From: Bradyrhizobium jicamae
GTDB lineage: Bacteria > Pseudomonadota > Alphaproteobacteria > Rhizobiales > Xanthobacteraceae
Direction: 5' to 3'
DNA: 64,000 nt
Assembly (NCBI RefSeq): GCF_018130215.1
Contig: NZ_JAFCKQ010000005.1
Span: 124,001 to 188,000, forward strand
Shown piece after piece: positions 9,141-17,920 of the stretch (the first letter of the stretch is position 1; each line of letters starts with the position of its first letter). The notes beneath the pieces were generated by a model that saw only the letters and a program-made list of their open reading frames with translations, was not told the DNA's origin and made no database searches. The position numbers and the translations under genes are program-made.

Positions 9141-9965
9141 TTATGCTGTGAGCCAAGGCTGCTCGCCGTGGCGCTCGGACAGCGTGAAGATCTCGACGCC
9201 GTCGGCGGTGACGCCGACCGAGTGCTCGAACTGCGCCGACAGCGAGCGGTCGCGGGTCACGGCGGTCCAGCCGTCGGACAGGATCTTCACATGCGGCTTG
9301 CCGAGATTGATCATGGGCTCGATGGTGAAGAACATGCCGGGCCGCAGCGGCACGCCCTCGCCGGGCCGGCCGATATGGATGATGTTCGGCTCGTCGTGGA
9401 ACAGGCGGCCGAGGCCGTGTCCGCAGAAATCGCGCACCACGCTCATGCCCTGCGGCTCGACATAGCTCTGAATGGCGTGGCCGATATCGCCTGTGGTGGC
9501 GCCGGGCTTCACCGCCGCAATGCCGCGCATCATCGCCTCATAGGTCACCTCGATCAGCCGCTCCGCCTTGCGGGCGATCGGGCCGATTGCATACATCCGG
9601 CTGGAATCGCCGTACCAGCCGTCGACGATGAAGGTGACGTCGACATTGACGATGTCGCCTTCCTTCAGCGGCCGGTCGCCAGGCATGCCGTGGCAGACCA
9701 CGTGATTGATCGAGGTGCAGGTCGAGTAGCGGTAGCCGCGATACATCAGTGTCGCCGGATAGGCACCGTGATCGAAGGCGAACCTGCGGACGAACTCGTC
9801 GATGACCGAGGTCGGGATCCCCGGCTTGACGATGTCGGTGAGCGCATCGAGGCATTTCGACACCAGCGCGCCCGCCTTGCGCATGCCGGCAAAGCCGCTC
9901 TGGCCGTGCAGCTTGATCTGTCCGGTTTTGCGGAGCGAAGTGTCGGTGGCGTCGATATAGCTCAT
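9141..9965 (-). CDS. map: Type I methionine aminopeptidase
   Basis: This 274-aa protein removes the initiator methionine from nascent proteins in the cytoplasm. It shows the M24 pita-bread fold and its metal-binding residues: HG in NHVVCHGMPGDR, VDVTFIVDGWYGDSSR (two Asp ligands), FCGHGLGRLFHDEP (His ligand), FFTIEPMI (Glu ligand) and QFEHSVGVT (final Glu ligand). Length matches the standard type Ia enzyme without an N-terminal zinc finger. The gene ends 31 bases from the Tag-like gene on the opposite strand. The ATG start has no strong ribosome binding site. An essential housekeeping gene; identification is secure. Confidence 0.96.
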   Translation of the reverse strand: MSYIDATDTSLRKTGQIKLHGQSGFAGMRKAGALVSKCLDALTDIVKPGIPTSVIDEFVRRFAFDHGAYPATLMYRGYRYSTCTSINHVVCHGMPGDRPLKEGDIVNVDVTFIVDGWYGDSSRMYAIGPIARKAERLIEVTYEAMMRGIAAVKPGATTGDIGHAIQSYVEPQGMSVVRDFCGHGLGRLFHDEPNIIHIGRPGEGVPLRPGMFFTIEPMINLGKPHVKILSDGWTAVTRDRSLSAQFEHSVGVTADGVEIFTLSERHGEQPWLTA

Positions 9966-10074
9966 GGGCGGGTCGGTTTCGCAAGCAAAGGGCTGATTTG
10001 AGGGCCTAATCTAATGATCGGGGCGGCGGGTGCAAGCCAAGCTTGGGCATGGGGATGATCCCAAAAGGTGTATG

Positions 10075-11397
10075 CTAGCTGGAAGCATCGATAATGGTCT
10101 CGACCGGGAGCGCGCCGCCGCGGACGCGGAGTTCCCGCACCGGGTAGGGCACCTTGATGCCTTCCTGCTTGAAAGCATCCCACAGTGACAGCATGACGTC
10201 GCTCTTCACATTGTCCATGCCGTCGGGGTCCGCAATCCAGAAGGTCAGGGAGAACTTCATGCCGGTTTCGGTAAACTCGGTCAGGATGCAGTTCGGGGGC
10301 TTGCCCTTGGTGGCGCGCGGATGCGCCCCGGCGGTCTCGATCGCGAGCTTGCAGACCTGCCTCGGATTGGCGTCGTAATTGGTCGAGAAAGCGATCTTCA
10401 CCAGCGTGTTCTTGTCGGTATAGGTCCAGTTGGTGACCTTCTGTGTCACCAGGTCCTCGTTCGGGATCAGGAACTCGCGGCCGTCGCCGGCGGCGACCGA
10501 GATGTAGCGGGTCTTCATGGTCGAGATGCGGCCCTGGCTGTCGCCGATCGTGACGAGGTCACCGGGCTTCACCGATTTGTCGACCAGCAGGATCAGCCCG
10601 CTGATGAAATTGGCCACGATCTTCTGCAGGCCGAGACCGATGCCGACGCCGGCGGCCCCGGTGAACACGGCGAGCGCCTGGAGGTTGATGCCGACTGCAT
10701 CCAGCGCGATTGCGATCGCGACCACCATCAGCCCGATGCGGATGATCTTGACCAGCAGCACCTGGATCGACGGCGTCAGGTCGGTGGCGCGGTAGATGCG
10801 GCTTTCGGCGAAATTGCTGGCGATGTTGGTCAGCCACAGCGCCACGATCAGGACCGCGCCGGCCTTGATCAGCAACAGCGGCGTCAGGCGGAGGCCGCCG
10901 ACCACGATGGCGACGGAATCCAGGGTGTCCGCAGCCCAGCCGAGCTGGCCGACGATGCTGAGCGCCGCGACCACCCAGGCCGCGATCGAGACCAGCTTGA
11001 CGATGAAGGCATTGTCGATCACCGACGTCACGAGGCGGATCACCAGCCAGGCCAGCGCCAGCTTGGCGGAGACGGCGATCAGGTAGCTGCGGCTCGGCCA
11101 GGTCGCGTGCCACATCACGATGCGCGAGATGATCATCAGCACGGTGAATACGGCGGTCGAGGCGCTTGCCACCATCACGCGCAAGAAGTGGCGGAATGGC
11201 AGCGGCCAGCGCATCGCCAGCGAGTCCGTCCGGATGCGGGCATGTATCGCGGTGTCGGCCGCGTAGGCGATGCCCGCGGCGGCGAGGATGATGCCGAACT
11301 GCAGATAGAACCAGGGCGAAGCGATCTCGGCGCCGAACGAGCGCGCCGCCGTTTGGATCGGTTCCAGGATGTCCTTCAGGCTCGTGTCCATCGGCAA
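10075..11397 (-). CDS. MscS-family mechanosensitive ion channel
   Basis: A 440-aa inner-membrane protein. About five to six hydrophobic helices cover residues 25-270, the last being the glycine/alanine-rich pore helix (AVFTGAAGVGIGLGLQKIVANFISG). It is followed by the beta domain (VDKSVKPGDLVTIGDSQGRISTM, FLIPNEDLVTQKVTNWTY) and the C-terminal alpha/beta domain. These are the diagnostic elements of the small-conductance channel family, which releases solutes on hypo-osmotic shock. Additional N-terminal helices make it longer than E. coli MscS. An in-frame second ATG lies two codons downstream of the first. It is divergently arranged to the NhaP2-type antiporter gene with 220 bases between, so both may share an osmotic or ionic control region. 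Confidence 0.92.
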   Translation of the reverse strand: MPMDTSLKDILEPIQTAARSFGAEIASPWFYLQFGIILAAAGIAYAADTAIHARIRTDSLAMRWPLPFRHFLRVMVASASTAVFTVLMIISRIVMWHATWPSRSYLIAVSAKLALAWLVIRLVTSVIDNAFIVKLVSIAAWVVAALSIVGQLGWAADTLDSVAIVVGGLRLTPLLLIKAGAVLIVALWLTNIASNFAESRIYRATDLTPSIQVLLVKIIRIGLMVVAIAIALDAVGINLQALAVFTGAAGVGIGLGLQKIVANFISGLILLVDKSVKPGDLVTIGDSQGRISTMKTRYISVAAGDGREFLIPNEDLVTQKVTNWTYTDKNTLVKIAFSTNYDANPRQVCKLAIETAGAHPRATKGKPPNCILTEFTETGMKFSLTFWIADPDGMDNVKSDVMLSLWDAFKQEGIKVPYPVRELRVRGGALPVETIIDASS

Positions 11398-11618
11398 GGT
11401 CTCAACTGAAGCGCGAGGTCAGCAAAACGTGATTCGAATGGCCGGCAGAATCCCACAAAGGCGGCCGGGCGACCATCGATACAACGCAGTGTCACGGCGA
11501 TGCTGAGCATGATCCGGCAAACCGGGCACATTGCCGCTGCTGTCAGAAATGGGTTGGCGTCCAAGTGTGGCGACGATAAGGATGCAATTGCAAGTATTTG
11601 AGACCCTCTGACAGGCGC

Positions 11619-13412
11619 ATGGCATCCCTCGACTCGGTCAGCATAGCGATCCTGCTCGGCGCGGTTCTGGTGATGGCCGGAATCCTGTCGAGCCTGCTCG
11701 CATTGCGGTTCGGTGCCCCGCTGCTGCTGGTGTTCTTGCTGATCGGCATGCTGGCCGGCGATTCCGGGCCTGGCCGGCTGCAATTCGACGATGTCCGTAC
11801 CACTTACCTGGTCGGCTCGGTGGCGCTGGCGCTGATCCTGTTCGACGGCGGATTGAAGACGCGATTCCCCAGCATCCGCACCGTGCTGGCGCCCTCGATG
11901 ATGCTGGCGACCATCGGCGTACTGCTGACCGCACTGATCACGGCGCCGGTCGCCAGATACGTTCTCGATCTCAACTGGACCGAGTCGCTCCTGGTCGGTG
12001 CCGTCGTCGCCTCGACCGACGCGGCGGCGGTGTTCCTGCTGGTGCACACCCAGGGCCTGCGGCTACGCCCGCGCGTCGGCGCGACGCTGGAGGCGGAGTC
12101 CGGCACCAACGATCCGTTCGCGATCTTCCTCACCCTGATGCTTGTCGAATTCATCTCGGTCGGCCAGAGCTCGGCGTCCCATATCGCGATGGAGTTCCTC
12201 CAGGAGGCCCTGCTCGGCGCGATCATCGGGGTGATCGGCGGCCGGCTGGTGGTGCTGGCGCTGAACCATGTGGCGCTGCCGCAGGGCCTGCATGCGCCGT
12301 TCGTCACCACGGCGGCACTGGTGATTTTCGGCGGCTCGCAGATCGTTCATGCCTCGGGATTCCTCGCCGTCTACCTCGCCGGTATCATCATCGGCAACCG
12401 GCCGACCCGCGCGCATAATTCGGTGGTGACATTCCTCGACGCCGCGACCTGGCTGGCGCAGATCGTGATGTTCGTGCTGCTCGGCCTGCTTGTGTCGCCG
12501 CATCGCCTGCTCTCGAGCGTCGGCGGCGCGGTGCTGGTGGCATTCGCGCTGATGCTGGTGGCGCGGCCGCTGGCGGTGATGATTTGCCTCGCGCCGTTCA
12601 AGTTCAACTGGCGGGAGAAGGTGTTCATCGCCTGGACCGGCTTGCGCGGCGCGGTCGCAATCTTCCTGGCCTCGATCCCGATGCTGGTTGGCCTGTCGAA
12701 GGCCTATCTTTACTTCGACGTCGCCTTTGTCGTCGTCATCATCTCGCTCCTGCTGCAGGGCTGGACCCTGGCGCCGGCGGCGCGGCGGCTGCATGTCGCG
12801 CTGCCGCGCGCCGAGCGCGGGCCGCGCCGCGTCGAGCTCGACCTGCCCGGCCAGCTCGAGCAGCAACTGGTCGGCTATCCGGTGCGGCCGAAGAGCCTGT
12901 ACTTTCGCCGCGGACTGATCCCGTCCTGGTCAAAGCCGACGCTGGTGATCCGCGATGAGCGGATCCTGACGCCTGTCGAGGCCGATCCGATCGCGCCCGG
13001 CGACTACCTCTATCTGCTTGCGCCGCCGGAGCGCGCCGAGGCGCTCGACCGCTTCTTCGTCGACATGGCGCCGTCGACCGCGCCCGATCCGCATCTGCTC
13101 GGCGACTTCATGGTGTCGGGCGAGCACACGCTCGGCGAACTCGCCGAGATCTACGCCGTCAAGGTCGACGAACAGCAGGCCAAGCTGACGCTGTCGGATT
13201 ATTTCGACGTCTATCTCGATCATGCCCCAAAGGAGGGCGCCGAGCTCACGCTCGACTCGATCGTGCTGGTGGCGCGCAATATCGGCGGCGGCCGCGTCAA
13301 CGTGGTCGGCCTCCGCCTGCCGGAGGACGAGGAGGTGGTCGTGCCTCGAACCCGCATGCAAACGATCCGGCGCAAGCTCGCGGACATCTGGGCGTCGGTG
13401 GCGGGTGTCTGA
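11619..13412 (+). CDS. nhaP2: Potassium/proton antiporter, CvrA/NhaP2 type
   Basis: This 597-aa protein exchanges cations (usually K+) for protons across the inner membrane. Residues 1-390 contain about 12 hydrophobic helices of the CPA1 Na+/H+ exchanger fold, with ASTDAAAVFLL (aspartate-containing exchange site) and ESGTNDPFAIFL (ND motif). Residues 400-590 are cytoplasmic: a TrkA-C-like segment (LVIRDERILTPVEADPIAPGDYLYLL) and a CorC_HlyC-like end (LGDFMVSGEHTLGELAEIYAV). This domain order is that of NhaP2/CvrA. The ATG at 11619 is preferred over an upstream TTG (11598). The neighbouring MscS channel gene is divergent, which suggests co-involvement in ion and turgor control. Confidence 0.9.
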   Translation: MASLDSVSIAILLGAVLVMAGILSSLLALRFGAPLLLVFLLIGMLAGDSGPGRLQFDDVRTTYLVGSVALALILFDGGLKTRFPSIRTVLAPSMMLATIGVLLTALITAPVARYVLDLNWTESLLVGAVVASTDAAAVFLLVHTQGLRLRPRVGATLEAESGTNDPFAIFLTLMLVEFISVGQSSASHIAMEFLQEALLGAIIGVIGGRLVVLALNHVALPQGLHAPFVTTAALVIFGGSQIVHASGFLAVYLAGIIIGNRPTRAHNSVVTFLDAATWLAQIVMFVLLGLLVSPHRLLSSVGGAVLVAFALMLVARPLAVMICLAPFKFNWREKVFIAWTGLRGAVAIFLASIPMLVGLSKAYLYFDVAFVVVIISLLLQGWTLAPAARRLHVALPRAERGPRRVELDLPGQLEQQLVGYPVRPKSLYFRRGLIPSWSKPTLVIRDERILTPVEADPIAPGDYLYLLAPPERAEALDRFFVDMAPSTAPDPHLLGDFMVSGEHTLGELAEIYAVKVDEQQAKLTLSDYFDVYLDHAPKEGAELTLDSIVLVARNIGGGRVNVVGLRLPEDEEVVVPRTRMQTIRRKLADIWASVAGV

Positions 13413-13421
13413 GACCGCGCC

Positions 13422-14900
13422 TCACTGCTTGCGCAGGAAGCTCGAATCCGGCGCAAACTTCCTGATCATCTCGCCGAGTTCGTCATCGTCAGGCGCGCTC
13501 AGGGGCTCGTTGGAGGCATCCTTGGCTGTGTCCTTGGCGGTGTCGTTGGCTGCGTCCTTGGCCGCTTCCGGCTTGGCGGGACCGGCGGGACCAGGAAGGT
13601 TCGCGCCGGAGATTTCCGCGAGCGCCGCAAGCAGCGAATCGTCGGGATGACCGGCCGGCGAGGCCGGCCGTGGAGCGGGCTTCGGGTTCTGCGACGTGCT
13701 GCTTGCGTCGGGCTCCGGCGTCACCTCCGTCGGGGAAACCGGCTTTGGCGGATCGGCGCGCCTGGCCGAGGCTTCCGTGATCGCGGCAAGGAGCGAGGCC
13801 TCGAGGGCGGCGGACGCGCTTGCGGGCGCGGGCAGCGGGGCCGGCGGGGGGTTGACCTCCCCGGGCGCAGTGCGGCTCTCCGGGTCTTGCTTCGCCACGA
13901 GGGCGGGCGCAGCGGGCTTTGGCGGATTGGCGCGGCTGACGGACGCCTCGGCGATGGCCGCGAGCAACGACAATTCGAAAGCGTGCCGCTCGTCTTCCGG
14001 TAACGGCGGCGGAGACCGTTCGGCCTTGGGATCCGCCCTGGGACCCGGCTCGGGGTCCGGTTTGAGGGCTGGCTTGAGGTCCGCCTTGGGATCCTTCGGC
14101 ACGCTGCTGAAGGCCGGCTCCCGCCGGGTCGGCTGAGATGGCCGGTTCTCCCGGGCGGGTCGCGGCGGCTCGACGGGGGCGGCGGTGGCCTTGATGGAGG
14201 AGCCTTCGATGGCCGCGATGAGGGAGGCCTCGAGCTCATCGGCCGTGCTGGCCGGAGCGGACGGGCGTGATGCGCCGAGACGGATGCCCTCGGCGGCGAT
14301 CGCGATTTGCGGCTCCGGCCGGGGCAGCGGCGGCGGTCGCGATCCGCTGGCGGGAGCGGGCGGCGCGACGCCCTGACCGTCGCGGGCGCGCGCGATGATC
14401 CCGTCGACGATCGCGCCCAAGCGGGTCTTGTCGGGCACCGCGAGATAGCTGATCGCCAGCTCATCGACATATTGCGGCCCATAATCGGCCAGCACTTGAG
14501 TGAGCTTTGCGAGGTCGGGATCGCGCTCGATCAGCACGCGCCACGCCTCCTTGTCGTATGGCTCGCCGCGGCTCTTGGCGAGCCTTGCGACGCGGCTGGC
14601 TTGGCGCGGCGGCGCGGATTCGGGTACAGGCTCGAATTTTGGCGGCTGCAGCCCGGGGCTCTTGAGGGCGCGGTCGATGCCCGGCGGGGTCACCACCGAG
14701 AAATCCGGCCGGCGCCGGCTCCGCTCGGCGACCTGCAGCGAGATCAGGCCGATCCCCATCAGCAGGAAGCCGAGCGCCGCCCATGCGATGGTCGCGCACA
14801 GCAAGGCACCGATCAGCAGCAATATCCAGCCTATGAATCGCACCAGCGGGCCCTTCTCGATGCGTCCGACCCGACGCTCGGCTGAGCGCCTAGCGGACAA
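13422..14900 (-). CDS. Membrane protein with repeated SLLAAIAEAS motifs, function unknown
   Basis: A 492-aa protein. Two hydrophobic helices near residues 20-65 (IGWILLLIGALLC, GFLLMGIGLISLQV) anchor it in the membrane. Residues about 115-180 form a compact folded region (YGPQYVDELAISYLAVPDK). After that comes a long Pro/Ala/Lys/Asp-rich tail in which a short helical motif recurs four times: around residues 222 (LEASLIAAIE), 307 (FELSLLAAIAEAS), 363 (LEASLLAAITEAS) and 417 (DDSLLAALAEIS). Copies two and three are followed by (A)NPPKP or ADPPKP. The repeated helix-plus-linker pattern resembles short linear interaction motifs. It converges on the antiporter gene, ending ten bases from it, and lies beside modC. 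I do not recognise the family. Confidence 0.7.
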   Translation of the reverse strand: MSARRSAERRVGRIEKGPLVRFIGWILLLIGALLCATIAWAALGFLLMGIGLISLQVAERSRRRPDFSVVTPPGIDRALKSPGLQPPKFEPVPESAPPRQASRVARLAKSRGEPYDKEAWRVLIERDPDLAKLTQVLADYGPQYVDELAISYLAVPDKTRLGAIVDGIIARARDGQGVAPPAPASGSRPPPLPRPEPQIAIAAEGIRLGASRPSAPASTADELEASLIAAIEGSSIKATAAPVEPPRPARENRPSQPTRREPAFSSVPKDPKADLKPALKPDPEPGPRADPKAERSPPPLPEDERHAFELSLLAAIAEASVSRANPPKPAAPALVAKQDPESRTAPGEVNPPPAPLPAPASASAALEASLLAAITEASARRADPPKPVSPTEVTPEPDASSTSQNPKPAPRPASPAGHPDDSLLAALAEISGANLPGPAGPAKPEAAKDAANDTAKDTAKDASNEPLSAPDDDELGEMIRKFAPDSSFLRKQ

Positions 14901-14939
14901 GCTTGGCTATCTTATGCCGGGATTGGGGGAAACGGCCAG

Positions 14940-15611
14940 CTAGGGGGAGGCCGTCAGCACCTTGACGCCCCCGAAGGCGGTCACCTGGCCGTGGCGCAAC
15001 ATGACGATCCGGGTGGCGAGCTGGCGCAGTTCGGCCGCATCATGGCTGACATAGACCATGGGGACGCCGGCCTCGTCGCGGAGCCGCACCAGATAGGGGA
15101 GGATCTCCAGCTTGCGGCCCTCGTCGAGCGCGCCAAGCGGCTCGTCCAGCAGCAACAGCCGGGGCCTCGACAACAGCGCCCGGCCGAGCGCGACCCGTTG
15201 GCGCTCGCCGCCGGAGAGCTTTCCGGGGCGCCGGTCGAGCAAGGCGGCGATGTCGAGCAGGTCGACGACGCGCTTGCGTTGCGCGGGGTCGTCGGCATGG
15301 CCGTTCATTCTGCGGCCGTAGTCGAGGTTTTGCCTGATATCGAGATGCGGAAACAGCCGCGCGTCCTGGAACACATAGCCGATGCGACGGCGCCAGGTCG
15401 GGACGTGGATGCCGGCTGTGCTATCGTCGACGGTCTCGCCGTCGATCACGATGGTGCCGCGGTCGGGACGCAGCAGCCCCGCAATGATGTTGATGAGCGA
15501 GGTCTTGCCGGAGCCGGACGCGCCGAACAGGCCGGTGACGCGGCCTTCGCTGGTGAAGGAGGCGGACAGCGTGAACTCGCCGAGCCGCTTGGTGATGTCG
15601 ACGCGCAGCAT
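14940..15611 (-). CDS. modC: Molybdate ABC transporter ATP-binding protein, short form
   Basis: A 223-aa ATPase of the molybdate importer. It has Walker A GASGSGKTS, a Q-loop (VFQDARLFPHLD), the signature LSGGERQRVALGRALL, Walker B LLLLDEPLGALD and the switch histidine in VYVSHDAAEL. The segment DEGRKLEILPYL is characteristic of ModC among ABC ATPases. The protein stops about 10 residues after the ATPase core (VKVLTASP), whereas typical ModC of about 350 residues carries a C-terminal TOBE/Mop domain that binds molybdate. I see no such domain downstream. I chose the ATG at 15611, just past the modB stop, over a longer frame from 15656. Third gene of modABC on the minus strand. Confidence 0.92.
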   Translation of the reverse strand: MLRVDITKRLGEFTLSASFTSEGRVTGLFGASGSGKTSLINIIAGLLRPDRGTIVIDGETVDDSTAGIHVPTWRRRIGYVFQDARLFPHLDIRQNLDYGRRMNGHADDPAQRKRVVDLLDIAALLDRRPGKLSGGERQRVALGRALLSRPRLLLLDEPLGALDEGRKLEILPYLVRLRDEAGVPMVYVSHDAAELRQLATRIVMLRHGQVTAFGGVKVLTASP

Positions 15612-15613
15612 GG

Positions 15614-16309
15614 CTATTGTCCGTGCAGGCGGGCGGTCGCGCGGCGCGCGAACCATTCCGCCGCGACCAGGGCGCCGAGCGCGAGCACGATCGAGATGAC
15701 GACGAGACGCGCCGCGGCGCTGTCGCCGTCCGGCGTCTGGATCAGCGAATAGATCGCCGACGAAATGGTCTGGGTCTCGCCGGGAATGTTGGAGACGAAA
15801 GTGATGGTCGCGCCGAACTCGCCGATCGCCTTGGCGAAGCCGAGCACCATACCGGCGAGCACCCCGGGCAGCGCGAGCGGCAAGGTCACGGTCGCGAACA
15901 CCCGCCAGGGCGCGGCGCCGAGCGTTTCGGCGGCCTGCTCGAGCCGCTGGTCGATGGCCTCGATCGAGAGCCGGATCGGCCGCACCAGCAGCGGAAACGA
16001 CATCACGCCGCAGGCCAGCGCGGCGCCGGTCCAGCGGAAAGCGAACACGATGCCGAGATGGTCGGCGAGCCAGCCGCCGACCAGGCCGCGCCTGCCGAAG
16101 GTCAGCAGCAGCAGATAGCCCGTGACGACCGGCGGCAGCACCAGCGGCAGGTGCACGGCGGCATCAAGCAGCGACTTGCCCCAGAAATCGCGGCGCGCCA
16201 GCAGCCATGCCAGTGCGATCCCGAACGGGGTCGCCACCAGCGTCGCGATCACCGCGACCCTGAGCGAGAGCAGGATCGCCGTCCATTCGGTGGGCGATAT
16301 CTCGATCAC
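15614..16309 (-). CDS. modB: Molybdate ABC transporter permease
   Basis: A 231-aa inner-membrane permease with about five to six hydrophobic helices. The cytoplasmic EAA-type loop EQAAETLGAAPWRVFATVTLPLALPGVLAG contacts the ATPase ModC. The segment AIGEFGATITFVSNIPGETQT is typical of ModB. The frame starts at a GTG (16309), five bases beyond the modA stop, with no distinct ribosome binding site, so translational coupling to modA is likely. Its stop lies just before the modC ATG. Together with ModA and ModC it imports molybdate for molybdoenzymes such as nitrate reductase and, where present, nitrogenase. Confidence 0.94.
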   Translation of the reverse strand: MIEISPTEWTAILLSLRVAVIATLVATPFGIALAWLLARRDFWGKSLLDAAVHLPLVLPPVVTGYLLLLTFGRRGLVGGWLADHLGIVFAFRWTGAALACGVMSFPLLVRPIRLSIEAIDQRLEQAAETLGAAPWRVFATVTLPLALPGVLAGMVLGFAKAIGEFGATITFVSNIPGETQTISSAIYSLIQTPDGDSAAARLVVISIVLALGALVAAEWFARRATARLHGQ

Positions 16310-16314
16310 GCGAT

Positions 16315-17100
16315 TTATGTCGTCGGGCTGACCAGGAACTTGAAGCCATACTTCTCGAGGATCGCCTTCGCCGCCGAGGTGCGCAGGAAGGCGAGATAAT
16401 CGGATGTCTCCGGCTTCGCGGTCGTGGTCGCGGCGACCGGATAGATGATGGCGGGATGGGTGTCGGCCGGGAAGGTGCCGACGACCTTGACATCAGGCTC
16501 GACCTTGGCGTCGGTGGAGTAGACGATGCCGAGCACGGCCTCGCCGCGCGCCACCAGAGTCAAGGCTGCGCGCACGCTCTCGGCCATCGCGAATTTCGGC
16601 TCTGCCGCCTGCCAAGCGCCGAGTTTCTCCAGCGCGGCCTTGGCGTATTTGCCGACCGGCACCGCCTTGACGTCGCCGGTCGCGATCTTGCCGTCGCCGG
16701 CGAGCCTGGCGAGGTCGAAGCCGGGGCCGATACTGACGTTGTCGATCTTGGAGTCCTTCGGCGCGATCAGCACGATCGAGTTGCCGAGCAGGTTGACCCG
16801 GGTCGGCTCGTTGATGGTCTTCTGCTTGATCGCATAGTCCATCCAGTCGGTGTCGGCGGAGACGAACACGTCGGCCGGCGCACCCTGCTCGATCTGCTTG
16901 GCGAGTGCCGAGCTTGCGGCATAGCTGGCGTTGATCTTGATCCCGGTCTTGGCGGTATAGGCCGCGTCGATATCATCGAGCGCATTCTTCATCGAGGCCG
17001 CGGCAAAGACGGTGAGCGTCTTGTCCTCAGCTCTGGCGGGCGCATGCATCGCGCCGAGCAGGATGACGAAGGCGGTGAAGAGTCCGGCAATACGTGACAT
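16315..17100 (-). CDS. modA: Molybdate ABC transporter substrate-binding protein
   Basis: A 261-aa periplasmic binding protein. The signal peptide is MSRIAGLFTAFVILLGAM, with cleavage probably after ARA near residue 25. The mature start (DKTLTVFAAASMKNALDDI) is the hallmark of ModA, as are NASYAASSALAKQIEQGAPADVFVSAD and VGTFPADTHPAIIYPVA; the conserved serines in AAASM and ASSA contact the oxyanion. The ATG at 17100 was chosen because the signal peptide begins there; an extended frame to 17340 has no signal-like start. First gene of modABC. The 190-base upstream region contains a TATCGCGATA palindrome (17225-17234) that may or may not be regulatory. Confidence 0.95.
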   Translation of the reverse strand: MSRIAGLFTAFVILLGAMHAPARAEDKTLTVFAAASMKNALDDIDAAYTAKTGIKINASYAASSALAKQIEQGAPADVFVSADTDWMDYAIKQKTINEPTRVNLLGNSIVLIAPKDSKIDNVSIGPGFDLARLAGDGKIATGDVKAVPVGKYAKAALEKLGAWQAAEPKFAMAESVRAALTLVARGEAVLGIVYSTDAKVEPDVKVVGTFPADTHPAIIYPVAATTTAKPETSDYLAFLRTSAAKAILEKYGFKFLVSPTT

Positions 17101-17293
17101 GGGGAGCGCTCCGTGCGAACTCGCACGCGAACGGGCACGCGCAAGTCGGGCGTTGGTGGGTTTCTGAGCTGCGAAGGCCGAAGCGCTGTTCTGCCGGTTT
17201 CCCGGCGGCTTACGGCCACCGGAATATCGCGATAGCCCAACAATATCAGGCTGGTGAATGGGGTAAAGGCGGCCCTTTGTCCAACGGATCGAG

Positions 17294-17797
17294 CTATTCC
17301 GAAGGCAGGATCGCGATCGAAATCGAATTATCCTTTGCACCGCTGACCTGCAGCAGGAAGGGGCTCGCCGCGAGCTCGTACTTCATGGTCTTGCGGATAC
17401 CGTCGCAATCGGTTGCACCGCTGAATGCCTTCGGCTTCAGGAAGTGCCCGTCCTGCACCACGTCGACCCAGGCGCCGGCCGACAGGCTGATGGTGTAGAG
17501 CCCGGCCTTCGCGGCCTTGATGCTGGTGAAGCCGGCGAAGGTGCCATCCTTCGGCCCTCGTTCGGGCGGCGAGGGAAGCTTGGCATCGGCCGGAGCAACC
17601 AGTGCCAGCGTGATGCCCGTCGACGGCAGCGACGCCTGTTCGCTTCCCGATGCAAGCTTGGTGCGATCGGGCGCGGTGAGCGCGGCGCGCTCGTGGTCGA
17701 TCGACCATTTGAACTTGTCGCAGCCGCTCGGCTCCTCCGCTGCATAAGCGGGCACGGAGACGATCAACAGCAATGCGGTGAGGAGTGATTTGCGCAT
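17294..17797 (-). CDS. Secreted protein, function unknown
   Basis: A 167-aa protein beginning MRKSLLTALLLIVSVPAYA, a clear Sec signal peptide cleaved near residue 19. The mature protein has three cysteines (SGCDKF, TDCDGI), a beta-rich middle (GLYTISLSAGAWVDVVQDG) and a hydrophobic ligand-like end (FLLQVSGAKDNSISIAI). It is probably periplasmic. The ATG at 17797 is chosen over 17818 because it gives the standard signal peptide. Similar small proteins are common and unstudied in this group. No family function can be assigned. Confidence 0.6.
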   Translation of the reverse strand: MRKSLLTALLLIVSVPAYAAEEPSGCDKFKWSIDHERAALTAPDRTKLASGSEQASLPSTGITLALVAPADAKLPSPPERGPKDGTFAGFTSIKAAKAGLYTISLSAGAWVDVVQDGHFLKPKAFSGATDCDGIRKTMKYELAASPFLLQVSGAKDNSISIAILPSE

Positions 17798-17920
17798 GTC
17801 GGGTCCACTTGCAATCATGACAGACGAAACAGATCAGCGGCCCCGATCCATTGCTCGAACGCGCTTACGGCGCGACGACGTCAAAGCCTAGCGCATCTCG
17901 ACGGAGAATGAAAACCTGGT

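Noticed and set aside
10321..11409. Long plus-strand frame opposite the MscS gene
   Set aside because: Asp/Arg/Gln-rich shadow translation of a GC-rich gene.
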